Below are positions 11,401-24,896 of a stretch of 64,000 nucleotides of DNA, piece after piece. The notes under the pieces are model-generated. The model saw nothing but the letters and a program-made list of their open reading frames with translations, made no database searches and was not told the DNA's origin. This DNA comes from Triangularia verruculosa (taxonomy: Eukaryota > Ascomycota > Sordariomycetes > Sordariales > Podosporaceae), in the NCBI GenBank assembly GCA_033296885.1, contig MU863888.1, positions 186,001 to 250,000 on the forward strand. Reading direction: 5' to 3'. Both the position numbers and the translations under genes were made by a program. Every line of letters starts with the position of its first letter. Within the stretch, counting starts at the first letter, position 1.

Positions 11401-12529
11401 CCTTTCTCCGTCCGGGGTCTCTCCTCGTTTTGTTTCCATTTGCGTCTGTTTCATGGAGAAAAAAGTGGCTTCCTACAGTACACCGGCAGTCAATGTGTGG
11501 ACATGGTTGTGTAATCTCCCCAGGGTGCCAGCCCATTTCCTTTCCTACTACTGTACATGTACACTAGGCGCGCGGAAAAGCGAACCTCCCCCCTGCCCCT
11601 GGTCGGTCTGAACGAAAACGTCCCTTCAGGAACACCTCCCTGAACCTTCTGGTTATGCCCATGTCGTTGCCCTAAAGCCAATTATTGGCAGTATGAAACG
11701 CTCTATCGTCATCAAAAACGGTTCCGTTTATGCCTTGTCATTGGCCCACAGGCGCATGTCGGTTTGATCAAGTGCGACGGCGCGTTTGAAGGGGCTGTCG
11801 TTATCCAGAGCTTGCTCTAGCACAGTGACCTCGGTGAGAGCGAAGAGCGCGGCTGAGGATGTCACCGTGTCGTTCCAGTCGCCCTGTAATGTTAGTGCCA
11901 GTGCTATGTTATGCAGTCACAAACAGCCAGTAAAACTCTATAGTCAACCAAAAACATGCTTCTTTAATTTGAGGCTTCCCATGGCTGTAGGAATGACCCC
12001 AGTCTTGAGCCCAATATCATCCATCATCCACTGTCATTATATCCGAAATTGTCCGCGCTTCTCAAAGCTGTAGACCATTGCATGGTGTACAAATATATAA
12101 GACAAAAAATAGGTCGGCAGTAATACTCAAGTATGGTATTGTAACAGCACCTCGTCAAGAAATAAATCGTTTAAATCACCCCCAAAAAACGCACTCAATA
12201 GAAAAATGGCCATCCATGTTTGAACCATCATCTTCAATCAGATACAAGAAAGTTGAAGAGAAGAAGAAAACCAACACAAAAAAACGCTGCCCATCGAGGG
12301 ACTTGGTATCTCAGAAGGAAAAAGACTCGTTCAGAACGCCAAAGCAGCACGATCCCATCTTTCCATCATGCCGCGATTTTGATCTTGACAACAGATTGCC
12401 GGTGGTTCGTGCCGCGAACCTCAACTCCCCGCCTTCTAGAACCAGCCCAATTCGATGTTTCTTGTTGCTTCGTTAAACATCCAAATCCGTATTGCTCCTT
12501 GCATGTTTTGTTACCGTAGGGGATCGGAT

Positions 12530-15156
12530 TTAATACCGTAACCGGAGCTCGTAGCCCCGCTGTGTGTTGTTGTTATTAGACGGAGAGGGCATATCTGACT
12601 CCCCAGGGGCGTCGATGGCCATTTCCCATTCGCGCTTGACGCCGGAACCGCCTACCTCGATGACCTCTAGTGTCATGTCCTGGCCTTCAGGGATTTCGCG
12701 GATGACGTCGTCGTCCATTTCCACTTCAATACCGCGGGGCAAAACATGAACTGTCCGGACCACTCTGCCAACATCAAAGTTGTACTTGACAGAAAGTCTT
12801 CCGACAAACTCGGAAAGCGTCCTTTGCATCAGATATACCGCCCGGTGCAGCTCCTGGCCCGATGGCTCCGAGAAGTTTCGCCGGGCCACGTAGAAGCAAG
12901 CCACGGGTTTGGCGGGGCGCTCTTGCGGTGGTCGGTAGGATGAATCAACACCCAGAGCCTCAATCCATCCGGTGAGGTGACCAGCTTCGTCCACCTTTCG
13001 GACCTTGGTAGGCTGGTTGCCGCCTTGTTGAGAACCGTCGGAACCAATCTGATAGTCTTGCCAGTTCGGCTTGCCGGCCACCGAGGCTTGCGAGTGGAGT
13101 GAGAGTGAGCTGGGAGACGGCGAGACGAGGGAGGATCCAGCCATAGAGCTACGCTCGCTTCTCCAAGCAGCGGGATCTGTGTCCACCTTGGTGAGATCGA
13201 TTGGCTCTCCGGGAAGTGCAACCGGATGAAGATCCGGGTCATCGATATCGTCACCGCGAAGATACAAAACACTCACGGGACGAGTGCTGGTAAACATGTC
13301 CTGTAGAGTCTGAAGCTTGAAGTGAAGGTCTTCCTCGAGATTTGGCCTAGCACCACCTCCGGCAGAGCTGGCTGATGACATGGACCAAGTGCGTTTGTGC
13401 TTTTGCACCTTGCCGGGTCTCTGGACAGCCTGGCTCTTAGACTGCGCTCCGCTGGGTCTCTTGCGCTTCCCGAAATCCTTCATTCCACTTTCGGCCTGCG
13501 CAATTTGCTGCTTAAGTTTATCGATTGTTTTTCTGACGTGCGCAACATCATTGGAGAGTTTGCGCTCCGCACCGTGGTCACGGAAAAGCTTGACCTTGCA
13601 GTAGCAGATCTCAGCTTCCGGGGCTGAAGGTGGCGGTGACTGAGAAGGGTCGGCGGGGAGGATATGAGTCTTGGCGCAGAGCCTCACCGGAATGCCCTTG
13701 ACGCCCTTGGAATGGCTGAAATCGGTGGAAAGGAAGTTGAAACGGACGGCAATGTTGCACTCGACAGCACCATTGATGCCGGGCGTCCAAATCACGGAAA
13801 ATCCGTCAAAAGAAGCCGTCTCGAGCTCGATGCGTGCACGCTTGTCGTCTCCTTCATTGGGCTGACCCGCCTCGACATACTCGACAGCCTGAAGCTTCCC
13901 TCCTCTTTGATGAGCCTCGTTAGTGCCACGGCCTTCTTTCCACAAGCTCCAGCACACGCCTGGCTTTTGCCTTTGCTGCTCGTCCTCAAACGAGATTCTG
14001 ACAAAGGTGCGGAAACGTGTTCCTGGCGCCATTGGGATCGGTGGGTTAGTGTCGACAATAGAAAGCGAGTAGGCTTGGCCCTTGTTGAGATATGTCACGG
14101 GAATCTCATCCGCATGCTTGATCATGGCTGTTGGGGCATTCAGCGCAGTGTGGAAGCGGAACTTTTCCGCAGATGCCGGAAGAGGAACTGACATGGACAT
14201 TCCATACTGCCGTGTCTGGAAGGCGACCATGGGAGACTGTCCGTGGAATTTGCTGTCAATGGATCCCATACGTTCATCTGCAGGGTCGGAATTCATGGGG
14301 GAGTCATCTTGGTCCATGGTCTCGTAGCCGGTGTCTTGGTGGAACATTGATGGGGCAAACGACGGTTGGGGGGGCTGCGGCTGCACAAAGGGGTGGAACT
14401 GATGGAACTGCTGAGGATGGCCAAAGCCATGATGAAATCCGCCCACGTCCATCGAGGTCGTCCCGGAGTGAAGGGCGTCTCCTGATGTCGGCAGAGACAG
14501 CGGGGTTTGCAATCCCATGCCCAGGCCGAGAGTAGGTGTGTGCAAGTCGCCAGCCGTAGGGTGATAGAGCGTATTCGTGCCTCCTGGGGTGGGCGTATAG
14601 TATCCGCCGGGCTGGTGAAAGTTCCCGAAAGAAAACGAGCCCGGATCTAACAGCGACGGCGTGAATCTCCATGGCTCATTCGCCGCCGCTGCCCGAGGTG
14701 TCGGGTCCTGGTCGCGAAAAGCCTCGTGGCTTAGAGTTTGGGACCTACTAACGTCCGTGTTAGTCAAACGGCTTCTCAACGGGGAGGCGCCAAGCCCGGG
14801 AGCTCTGGAGTCAAACGTTGACCCCGCGCGCCAAACGTCGAAAAAAGACAAAATCTCCAAGGCACACACCTTTCTTGCGCCGAAACAGCAATGCCAGGGT
14901 GGCCGGCGGTTGTGGTGCTGGCTTGCTGCACAGCACCAGCGGATGAAGTTACAGCAGCTACTTCAGGGAACTGTTGTCTAAAATTGGCCAGCAGATCGTC
15001 CCCCGGCTTCTGCGAGCTCGTCCTAAAAGTCAAAAATCTCGTGTCAGCGCAGGTTCACGGGCCGAGGTCATGGTCCAGCCCAAATTGGCGCGGACCTCTC
15101 TTGGGTGGTACGATCTTTTCCGACAATGGATGGGAAACTCACCTTTGGCGGAACAT
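12530..15156 (-). CDS. grhl: CP2/grainyhead-family transcription factor
   Basis: Three exons (15156-15143, 15022-14870, 14747-12530) give 794 residues. The first exon is only 14 nt (MFRQ plus two bases) and was chosen because donor GTGAGT, acceptor TTTTAG and phase all fit. An N-terminal Gln/Pro/His-rich region is followed by the CP2 DNA-binding domain at about 250-465, starting FRFHTALNAP and including TFVRISFEDEQQ, CWSLWKEGRGTNEAHQRGGK, FSVIWTPGINGAVECNIAVR, a long FSHSKGVKGIP segment and EICYCKVKLFRDHGAERK. A basic linker and a C-terminal ubiquitin-like oligomerisation part (YNFDVGRVVRTVHVLPRGIE) end the protein. In Neurospora a CP2 member, grhl, controls conidial separation and cell-wall remodelling genes; orthology here is inferred. 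It acts in the nucleus, probably as a dimer. A large gene-free region lies 5' of it. Confidence 0.9.
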
Positions 15157-18100
15157 GATTGCGATGAGTGGGCACTGTCCAGTGACAGTGTTATTGGAGA
15201 AAGACCAACAGCTTGGTAGCGACTGTGGAAAACGGCTCTGGTATGGAGCGCTCCCTTTTCTCCGTCAAGCGCGCTCGTGTAGCAGGTTATCGCGGTCGGT
15301 TGGCGGGCGGGAGCGATGGTGGGATGGTGGGGGAAGGTGAGGAGAGCTCGTGGTAGGTAGGGAACAGCCACCTTATCGTCGAGATCAGATGTTCGAGTTC
15401 GGTGTGCTCTCAGAGAGACGGAACGAGAGGTGTGAGAGAAAAAAAAGTCAACAAGCGAGAGAAAACGGCAAAATGCCAGGCAGAGGGTCAAGTTATGATC
15501 TGGTATCCGGTAGGTCCAGTAGGTCTCTCGGGTGCATGGACTGGACGAGAGGTGCGGCCGGCCTTGTATATACCGGCTGGTACAAGCTCAAATAATAAGC
15601 GCGAAAAGCACAGGCTTCGTCTGTGGATCAGAAAAGAGAGGGGAGAACTGCAATGTCGGAGATGGAACAGAGGGATAGGCCTGAGTTCAGAGTTTTGACT
15701 GACAGGCCGAGGTGGAGGTGTGTGGCCGGGGTCAGAGAGGTACCTTGTTAGTTATTATGGAGATGGGGGGGATGAGATGGGGATGCGTGAAAAGGTGGTG
15801 CGCTATAGGGTGTGCTAACTCGTTTGAGTAATCCACTGTCAGGTCAGACGAGAAGGGGGTGGGGCCAGAAATGCTGGGCCGGTGTCGAGGTATCCTTACA
15901 TGCATGCATGGAGAAGAAGAGAAGCACAACGGGCCGAGAAACGACTCGACGGTGCGGGAAATTGTTACGAGAAGGGTACCGTACCGCTGGGGAGGTCAGG
16001 TGGTGGACATGGCTGTGGGAGCGGTTGCCACTGTTCTACGGGTGCTAAATGGCTGAAAGAATATTTCTTCTCGGTCAAGAAAGAACAGAGAAAAAGCGAG
16101 TCGAGGTACCTCCCTCTCCAGACAGTGTCTGTCCTCAGCCTGACGCGCCTTCTGGATGGGCATTGCGAATTGCATGTCGGGCACACCATCCCTGGTGCGG
16201 GGTTTTCCTGTGCTTCTCCCACGAAATGGCAAGGGGTGTCTCTACCAGGCACCACACTGCTCCATACCTATCTCACTCTCGCTAGACACTTCCACGGAAG
16301 GCACCAGCACGCAAAAAAGTAATGGTTAAATAACTTATTTTGCTAACAAGAAGACTGGGCGTGACAGCATGCAGCTAGAGAACATAATAAAATTGAAGGG
16401 GGGGATGGATATACTGGTCTCGACCCACACGGGGGTGTGTCACATCGCCCACTGCAGAACAAGCACCCGCTGTGCCATGAGATGGATGCTCATCTTCCAG
16501 AAGAAGAGAGGAGCTGGTAACGATGGGGTCATGCTGTCAACGGTCTAGGAAAGAAGCCACCAGTTAATCTCCCCAAGGGGAGGAGGAAATATGCGTGTCC
16601 TGGAGATCGAGATCGAGGTAACGGGGCTCTCGGAATGGGAGATTGCCCGCGCCTCCATTCACATTTGGCAGGAGCGGTTCGGTCGTCCGTTCTCAATCGA
16701 GCTTGTCAGGCGGCAGCGCTTTCCGAAAGTGTCAGGTTGTGTTGAGAGAATCCGATTGTCCAATGCCTCGCATCGCCGTTATACATATAGCACGGCTATT
16801 AAGGTAATATCGTTGCGAAGTGCGTCGGATAATGTACAGCTACATTATCCAGGAACTGTGGCTGTGTTCAGCCACTCGCCTCAAGCTTGCGAAGCTTCTT
16901 CTGGCGTACAAAAGTTCTAGCCACATTTGCCTACACCTACACCACACTTCGAAGATGTGGCAGTCGCTAATTATATCGGCTTTACAGGTTGCGGGAGAAA
17001 AACACAGCCATCCGTACGCAGGGAACGTTTGTCAGTGCTGAGCAATGCTCAATGCCCTCCAACAAAAGGTTCGCCACGACTTTGGTGTTTTCAACGGATT
17101 TTGTGTGAGTGCCAAACCCCCCTCCCCCACCCGAACGGCAGAGGACTCGTTGCGGTATGGGGTTCCGTCTTAGCCCTTGAGCTGGCGCAGGAATTAGCAG
17201 GGCTATCCTGGGACTCACCGTTTTTATCCCGTCTGGCCGTTTTGGGACCATCTCGTTGTACCGTTGTCCAACTAACAATCCGGCTGCCACCTTCGATTGC
17301 GGTGTCTACTAAGACACTTTGGTTATCAGGACCTCAAAACTCCAGACATCTCTTGAAGAAGTCTCACAATTCATCTTTTTGCGCTCGACGAGGACCCCTC
17401 TTTTTCGGGGTCTGGGGTCCTCCGGGGTGTTGGTCGTCTCGGCCTCGCAGTCCCGGGCAAGGATCTGTATTCACATCCTCATCCACTAAAAACGCTCCGG
17501 TACATAAAAACTCTCACAATTATGACGTCATACTTTTTTCCCGTTAACTGTCTTCCATCTGATGAGGCTGACTTGCCCAATTAATCTAGCGCCTGAGAAC
17601 ACGCCACAGAGGTACATATTGAACTATTCAACAGAATCTCTTCACGTGTGCTTGACACTGCAATATCGACAGACAATGACATCTCAGCTGTTCACCAGCT
17701 CGTTCGCTCCTCTGCGGCGGTATCGACCCGCCCGGCCCACAGCATAAACTCATCCAATCTGGACAGGGACACCCGTGTCGGCTTGAAGACAATTACGTCG
17801 ATCTCGTCTTCTTTGGGGCTCCCGAGTCCCAAGTTTCAGTATCGGCATTCTGGAAACATTCTGGCGGCAGAATGCCAGCAGCACAGTCTTTTTCCCACTC
17901 GCTTACGCCGTGTCACCGGGCCACGAAGTGAAAGCACACTATATCTGTCCCGAGTCTGGGCTGAAGTGCCTCCATACATGAACTATGGCATGTATGCACA
18001 ATGGCAGGAAGCAGACCGGAATACCCTTTGCGCATAAGGCTGAGTGTTTACATGTTGCAGAAAAGGTCTCGCCGTCTCCAGCGGCAACAAAGTGAACCGA

Positions 18101-21100
18101 CAGTGGGGGCAACAGCCGTGACAGGACAGGCCAAGCTCTGTTGACCTGCATCGCATGCAGTCGTCAGTGCTGGGTCCAGGCGGAAAGCTGGCCAGAACCA
18201 GGTACTCCAGACGGGCTCTAACGGTCGTGTGTGTAGAAAACAATACCACAGCGGTGGAATGCTCGCCTTCAGTGCGCCGACAGGGCCGGAATGGATAAAC
18301 ACTTTTTTTTCATCACGATCGGCCCGCTGCGTGCACAGGCTCGATCTCCCCGATCTGCAAGGGGCCCTCGGGATTCGCTGCGACGATTCGGTATCATTGC
18401 TCTTCCAAAGTCGGCAAAATCAGCACTGCTACAAAAAGGGTCGCGAAGGGTCGCGAAGGGGCGCAAGACCCTGAGATCTGCTGTAGCTTCACGATCTCTA
18501 GCTACTATTAAAAGCATGCAGTTGGAAACCCTTTGTATTTCCGAATACAAATGCATTCACCATCGGATACCACATGCTGCTTTCTCGATGCTAGCTACCA
18601 GCACATACTCGCTGCCCCCGACAATGAGACGACCTCTACCACACCGTATTGCATATCCGCAGTCCACTACATACTCAACACGGAAGGCACTTTGCTAAAG
18701 GCACGCCATAGTTCATCTCTGGGATACCCTCCTCTCGACTCGAAGCTATTCGCAGCACTCTTGTGGGTCGTGCACCCGATGGGCCCATCACTCAGCTCAA
18801 TATCAATGACGTCATTGCTCCACATCCTCCGGAGCGTTTCAAAACCCATGTCTACCGCCAAGCACGAGGCGCCAAAAAGAAAAGAGGGGGACGGGACGAT
18901 ACCCCAGCACCTTTTTTGTCGCGGGAAGGGAATCCGTTCGTGCCGTTTCCCGGGGCTATTTTGTTGTTCAGTTGGGTGGCCGGTGGTGGCCAGTGGTGGC
19001 TGCCTCTACGTGGCATTGTTCCATAGCACCATTCGAATTTTTGGACGGTGCTCACAGCTGGCAGCTTAAAAACGGCCGCCCCCAATTGCCTGAATTATCA
19101 TCATTCTCGCAAACTTCACCGCTCCGAGCTGATCACAAGATAATGGCATCAAGACACCCGCCAATGAGAAGGTTCGAAATTGATAGCCCCCCCATCAGAT
19201 CATTGCCTACAAGGGATACAATGAGGAGGGTGGGCGCAACCTCTTGCCGCGTGTTCACAGAAACACCCGCCCGGTCTGATTCGCCAACGAGTTGACAGTC
19301 CTGCAGCCGAGACGGTCCTGCAGCAGCTCCGACGTCATTCTGGCATGTCAGGACTGCTTTTTGTCGAATATCGGATTGTTGCCGAAATCCCATTGCCCTT
19401 TTCTCCTTTGGAGGGTGCCTCGAATGGTGCGGTGTGTGGCTGTGGAAGGGGTGGTGTGTGCGACGAGGCTGTTACACTAGGATTCATCTCAACCCAACCG
19501 CCAGCCCCCCCTCATTCCGCCGAGTGAACCGGCTCCTACGCTTGTCGGAGCGAACACCGTTTATTTTTCGGCTAGTGGGGGTGCCAGTCTTGGGTCCGGC
19601 CCATCAGACGGAAGATGACGTCATAATGCAAATGTCAAGGTGGGCACGGACTCGATTCTGGTCCACCCCCATCTGTCCGTGCTCTTCAGTTCTGACAAGC
19701 GCGGTGGAGCCTTCACTTGAGTGAGCAAGGGGCTGCTTGAACGACACGCCTCCAACAGATCGAAGAAACACGAGATGATCGCTGGTCCGTATCTTCAGCG
19801 TTTGTTGCTGATCGCCGCATCACTCAGCGGCACACACGACACCCTCCTACGGACTCTAGTCCGGCAGTTCCCAACGGTGGAAGCTCCATGCAATGCTACG
19901 ATATCGCAGCACACCACACGCACACCTTTGTTTTTTTTTTTTTTTCACTCGGCCCAGGGTACGCCCGGGTGATAGTGCTGCTGCTACAAGGCCCGGAGTA
20001 CTTGTCGAACTGTGGTGCTTAATCCATCGGCGATATCAACACATGCATTGTCGACATACCCATTTCTCACCAACCTCGGGACTTGAGCGGAAACGGCTTG
20101 ACTGATAATATCTCGAATATCTGCAGAGCTGATTCTGCGAGACAGATTGATACAGAGCTTGGAGTCTAGACGATGACCCCGTAGATTGTGGTATTTATCG
20201 TCAGTTCTGTCTTTTGCAACCCCCCGGTCTCGGCTGCGGTTATCGCCGAAACGGACCGGCCTGCACGGCGGATGCCGTACATGAAGTATAGCGTAGGTAG
20301 GCAGGATGATTCACGGCTAAAGATTGGCGTCCCATCCCGAGTCCCCCGGTTGTCGGTGGCCGGAGGGTCACAGTATTGGCTTCGGGGCTTATTACGGGAC
20401 CAGATTTAGGAGCTGGATGGGGAGCAAGCCCACGTCTCTGTAACACAATTTTCTGAAAGATGATGAATATTTGGACAAGATTTGTCAAAGGGGTGATGGG
20501 CGGTTACAAAAGGGCGCTGCCGATACTCTACGCGTCATAAGTAGGATATTATGATGATTCTAGAGTTTCAAGGCTTTTTAGGAGAAATGAGATGGGAGGC
20601 TGAAGGGCTACACAAAAGAGCATGTCCAGATATCTTCGAGCTGTCATCATCAGTCCCTTACCCAAAAAGAGAAACTATTTTCAGGGTCCTCTTTCTTAGT
20701 ATAGTACAGTGCCAACAAGTGGGATACTGTTTTTTCTTTAAAAATAAACTTGGATGTGTGGTTTCGATGGTTGGGGACAGCCAATCTTTACCCTGTTTGT
20801 GCAAACTACCGTCAACTGTCAACCGTCAAACGGTTCAACGGTTCTTTCTTTCTGCCCTGCCGTCGCCGTTGCAGTGCGTTAGTTAGGTATTACCCCGCGG
20901 CGGGCTTGAGAACGCTGATCATTTTTATTGTACACATACGCCCCTGCGTGTGTCTTTGGGGTATAGTGTGGTGTGGTGTGTGGTTGCGTGGTGCCCATGC
21001 TCCTGCGTTATGTAACGGCTTTGCAAGTAAATTGGGAGAGAAACGCTTGTTCGATGTCGGAGGAGGGAAATTTCCTTGAATGCCCGGCTAGTGGGTTTGG

Positions 21101-24100
21101 TCAAGGTTAGATGGATTGCAATTACCTAGGTAGGGTTGGTGTAGTGTGCAAATACAGCTTTGCATAGACAACCTATTGTTGGTCAAGTTGAAGATTTGGC
21201 CGGGCAGATTGAATACGAGCGAAAGGAAAGGTTTACATCATCAAGACGGATATGAACACTAAGGCTCCTGTATATCGAGGTAACTATGATATGTTATATA
21301 CATGATAGTCCGAGGGTTCTATAGGTATGGGCTGAACGAGAGAGGTTTGACAACTTAAAATGGTGTAGTTGAGGGGAGTTATTTATAAACGATCAACAAC
21401 ACCACCTGCCCAACAATACCTCCCGTTGTTGGTAAGCTACAACGTAGGTAGGTATTTAATATGGGAAATGGGATGATGTGCGCACATGGGAAAGTGAAAA
21501 ATGGCATGACAATGATGGGACAGACAGCTCGGGTGGCGGGCTTGTGTTCCCATGTGGTAAGTGCTATGACTGTCGATCACCGATGCCGTGCTTCTTGACA
21601 GCTGGGCTGTGTGCAGAAGTAGTGTATGGTGATTAGCTTCGTTCTGTGGTTTTCCAGAAGCAGGACTTGAGAACCGGTGCCTCGTCCCTGCGTGGAATAC
21701 TTGCATCTTCCATGCTTGCCATGGCACCGGGTATTCAACACGAGTTGCCCGTGTGGCTGGTGCTGGTTGCAGTTAACGGTGTGAGAGCAACGAAAACCTG
21801 GAAGCTTCCCTGCCGGTAGTTGCATTTTCTCGTACGGGGAGTGTGACGATGGACTTCGGTTATGAGAATACCACGTGCTGCTGGTTGTTGGTGATGAGTT
21901 CTAGAAAGGATGCTGGATCTTAACTCCCGTCTGCTCGACCCTGAGTGTTGCAGTCATCGTAGCGAGGTGGATTGGCCGTCTCGTTCCTGGGGGTTACTAT
22001 CGCCGAGCGAGGCTGCGTGACCAGGGAAGGTTGCAGTTTCTCGTACCTGGTATCTCCTATATTCTGCAGGCTTAGTATAGGTAAGGTGTCCAGTTGCGGC
22101 CGTTGAGATACCATCTCCTAATAGCGTGATAACGTCAAGGGGAAATATATGTAAAGCCAGGAAGCGACCGATCGCGGGAACAATAGTATCTTTGTATCTA
22201 CCATGTCAGACACCATGTGTGTTTGTATAACATCAGGTTACCGGTGATCGACAGAGGGGCACGCCCACGCCCACATCCATCAGTAACCACTCTTTAGCGG
22301 GTGATCGACATCCAAATTCCCCGTTATTCCCAGCTTTTGCTACTCCGACAGTGTTGTTCCTGCTCAGTCGGGCTCGCTTCACTAGAAAAGATCATCAAAA
22401 CAAAAAATAGATCTTTTTTATTTTCGGCTATCGAATACGAGCACGGGCACGGTGTCCCTTGGGAAGCCTTGCCACTTTGCGTACCTACGGCGTTCTCGGG
22501 GGGCCTTCGGGTAGGTATGTTGATCATGGAACGGCTTAGGTATGTAAACTCGGGCCGATACTGCGGGAACGGGGCCGGGAGAGGTCAAGGGATGGGGGCA
22601 TACGGGGGGAACAGCGGATGCAAGTGATCGTGCATTTCTTTTGGTCCCTTGCTTCCAGTCTGTGTAAGATGGAAAGCTTGTTCAGGGAGTGGCTTGTCAG
22701 GTAAGGGGGGTGTGTGGTATCCACGGGAGCGATTGCCTGGGTGCCTGGGGACATAGCGTGATGGAATGTGCGGTGGGAGAGAGAGATACGGCATTTTGGC
22801 TGTATTTGATATGCATGATAGCGGATAGAGTGGTGGGCGTGAAGTGAGAGCGCCGGTTGTACTGTACCGTGTTATGGACGACTGGAACATTTATACATTC
22901 CAGGTTACCTACCTACTCTGGATGTGAGAAGAGAGTGAAAAGCAAAAGACGAGATGGCGATAAGCAGAACTATTAGTTGAAGTATAGTCTTGTGTTGCGA
23001 GCTTTCTATCGGAACATCTGTCTATCGTCAAGACGAATAACCTTGTTTGCAGTTGGAAGAGCGCGAGTTTGCAATGTCAACCAGCAAGCCGAGCAGTGCT
23101 ACACAGGTCCCTCATTAAGATACCGAGTACAACGTCACATTAACTAAGAAATGGTAGAGAACTTGAAGTTTGTTGACAAAATCCCATCTCAGTCAGTCCC
23201 TACTTACCTACCTACCTAAGAAAGGAGAGCAGAAGAATTGCAGTTTTGCTTCCATATCTGATCATGCTTAAGGCAACATAAGCTCACATAGGAGACCGGA
23301 AACTTAAGCATCCACGGGATAGGTATGCTGTTAGTGATGGTAGGACGGCTTTTGAGATGGTTGATGGGGCTTGGAGACAGTTAGAAAGTCCGCCTAAGAT
23401 AAGTCGATTTGCTACAACTTTAAGGAGTCTCGGGGGAAATTCAGGGGCTGTCCTGCACATGTCCGATGACTTACTGAGCCGCTTCAAATAGAACAATATG
23501 CTCGACATCCATTGATAGGAAGGGTAAATCACGCTTTGTGTTCCCCTCGTGCTTGTCTTGGGAGTAGGTAGTATAGATGGCCTTGTGTTGATTTGCTCCG
23601 CTATTAGTGCCTCAGTTGAAGACAAGTTGTCTCGTGGCACTTAGTATGTACCCGATTTCTATGCCACTTTCTTGATAATTTCTGCTCATTTCGAGATAAT
23701 GCCTGCAAATAATATCACAAAAGTAAGATAATTGCTCAGAATGCCCAAGGTAATTACCTCATATACCTATGAAGGTTCTCGCCCTGGTACCTACACAATA
23801 CCTATTATACTTATTCTGTTAGGTATGTAGGTGAAATAGCAGAGTTTTCTTTCCATTTCCTGAAACTTTACTTAAAGGGATCTTTGGCGTGGTATACAGA
23901 GCCTTCTCAGTCCGACACCAAGAGTCCAGGTTGTTAGCTTCGTGAGACAGTATGTGAGCTGCGTGGTTGTTGTTGTGCTGATGGCATGTCCCTAATATAC
24001 TATCACTCTTTAGCAGCCATACAAAAGTCCGTACCTTTTTACCGCAGCAGTAGGATCCCGCATGCTTTGGTGTAACCTCGATATGCTGTGCTCCTGCCAC

Positions 24101-24896
24101 CCTCGACCCTTAGTACCGAAGCTCAGGGGGCAGTTTCGGCGTGTGAACTAGTCACATCAGACAGTTCCTTGTTCCCACGTTCTTCGATCACTCGCCAAGA
24201 ATAAATCAGAAGCATCTAGACAGATGGCGCAAGGCGGTATTACCGTGTCATCTGAACACTGTCGAGGTAGTCACATCGTCCCGTTGCCGCTCGTGGGTGA
24301 AACACTGCATCCTGATTCGCCAGAAAACTCCCATCTAAAGGGAACCGAGAACTTGGGTTTCACTTGAGGGGTTCGGCTGGAATTGAACTTTGCATGTCTC
24401 TGGGTGGCCTCTTCGACTTTATCTCTCAGCTCTTCCCAGTCAGCTCCCTCTCCTGGAGCTGCACGCTGAGAACCTCAAGCAAGGGCGACCTAGTGTTTGT
24501 ATATGTCACGGCACAAACACAAAGAAAGTTGAAGGCTGGAAGGCGTTTTGCCCCGCATCGAACAACCTCTTATCAGTGGCCCCTTGACCCCCCCGGCTTA
24601 TCGCCGCAAGGTGGCGCTCAGCCTCCCGCATCGGCTGACTCGGTAGCCCCCCAGCAACGCTAGCCCACCGCTCACTGGGAGCTTGTTATTAGCCCTTTGA
24701 ACCTCGAATTCTACCCCAAAACAGTTTTTGAACGAACTTGGTTCGCCTTGTCATTCATCCTATCCAAACAACCGTTGACGCTTGCCTCCAACCATCGTCG
24801 ACGAGTCCCTGGATCCTCTGCCGTTTCTTCAATAACCCGCGTGAGCGCTGTGTGGAGGAAACTCTAGGGGCTAACAGCTAACAGCAGCATCACATT
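15157..24896. other. 9.7 kb region with no recognisable gene
   Basis: It lies between the divergent starts of the CP2 factor and the Osh6-like gene. Open frames are at most about 200 codons and look random (no domain, poor codon use, no conserved splice pattern). Local structure includes a hairpin (17390-17422), a triplicated GGTCGCGAAG-like unit (about 18438-18470), a T-tract near 19928, and several TACC runs. Long 5' UTRs, enhancer-like promoter or non-coding transcripts are possible; I cannot separate them by eye. Confidence 0.6.
17390..17422. repeat. Perfect 9-bp inverted repeat with 15-nt loop
   Basis: GAGGACCCC at 17390-17398 is perfectly complementary to GGGGTCCTC at 17414-17422, with T-rich DNA in the loop. 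No function is assigned. Confidence 0.6.

Larger units (their letters stand above)
6761..12529. other. 5.8 kb region with no recognisable gene
   Basis: Open frames here are short, compositionally odd (Pro/Ser/His-rich from C-rich DNA) and match no family I know. The region holds a palindrome (6919-6948), a foldback (7308-7385), a 12-bp direct repeat of the form GTGCTTAAC (about 7388-7421), an AT-rich tandem repeat (8364-8489) and a short CA run near 9640. The last kilobase would include the 3' UTR of the CP2 gene. Confidence 0.6.

Noticed and set aside
16927..17547. 206-codon plus-strand frame in the large gene-free region
   Set aside because: No family features, biased composition and no supporting splice or start context.
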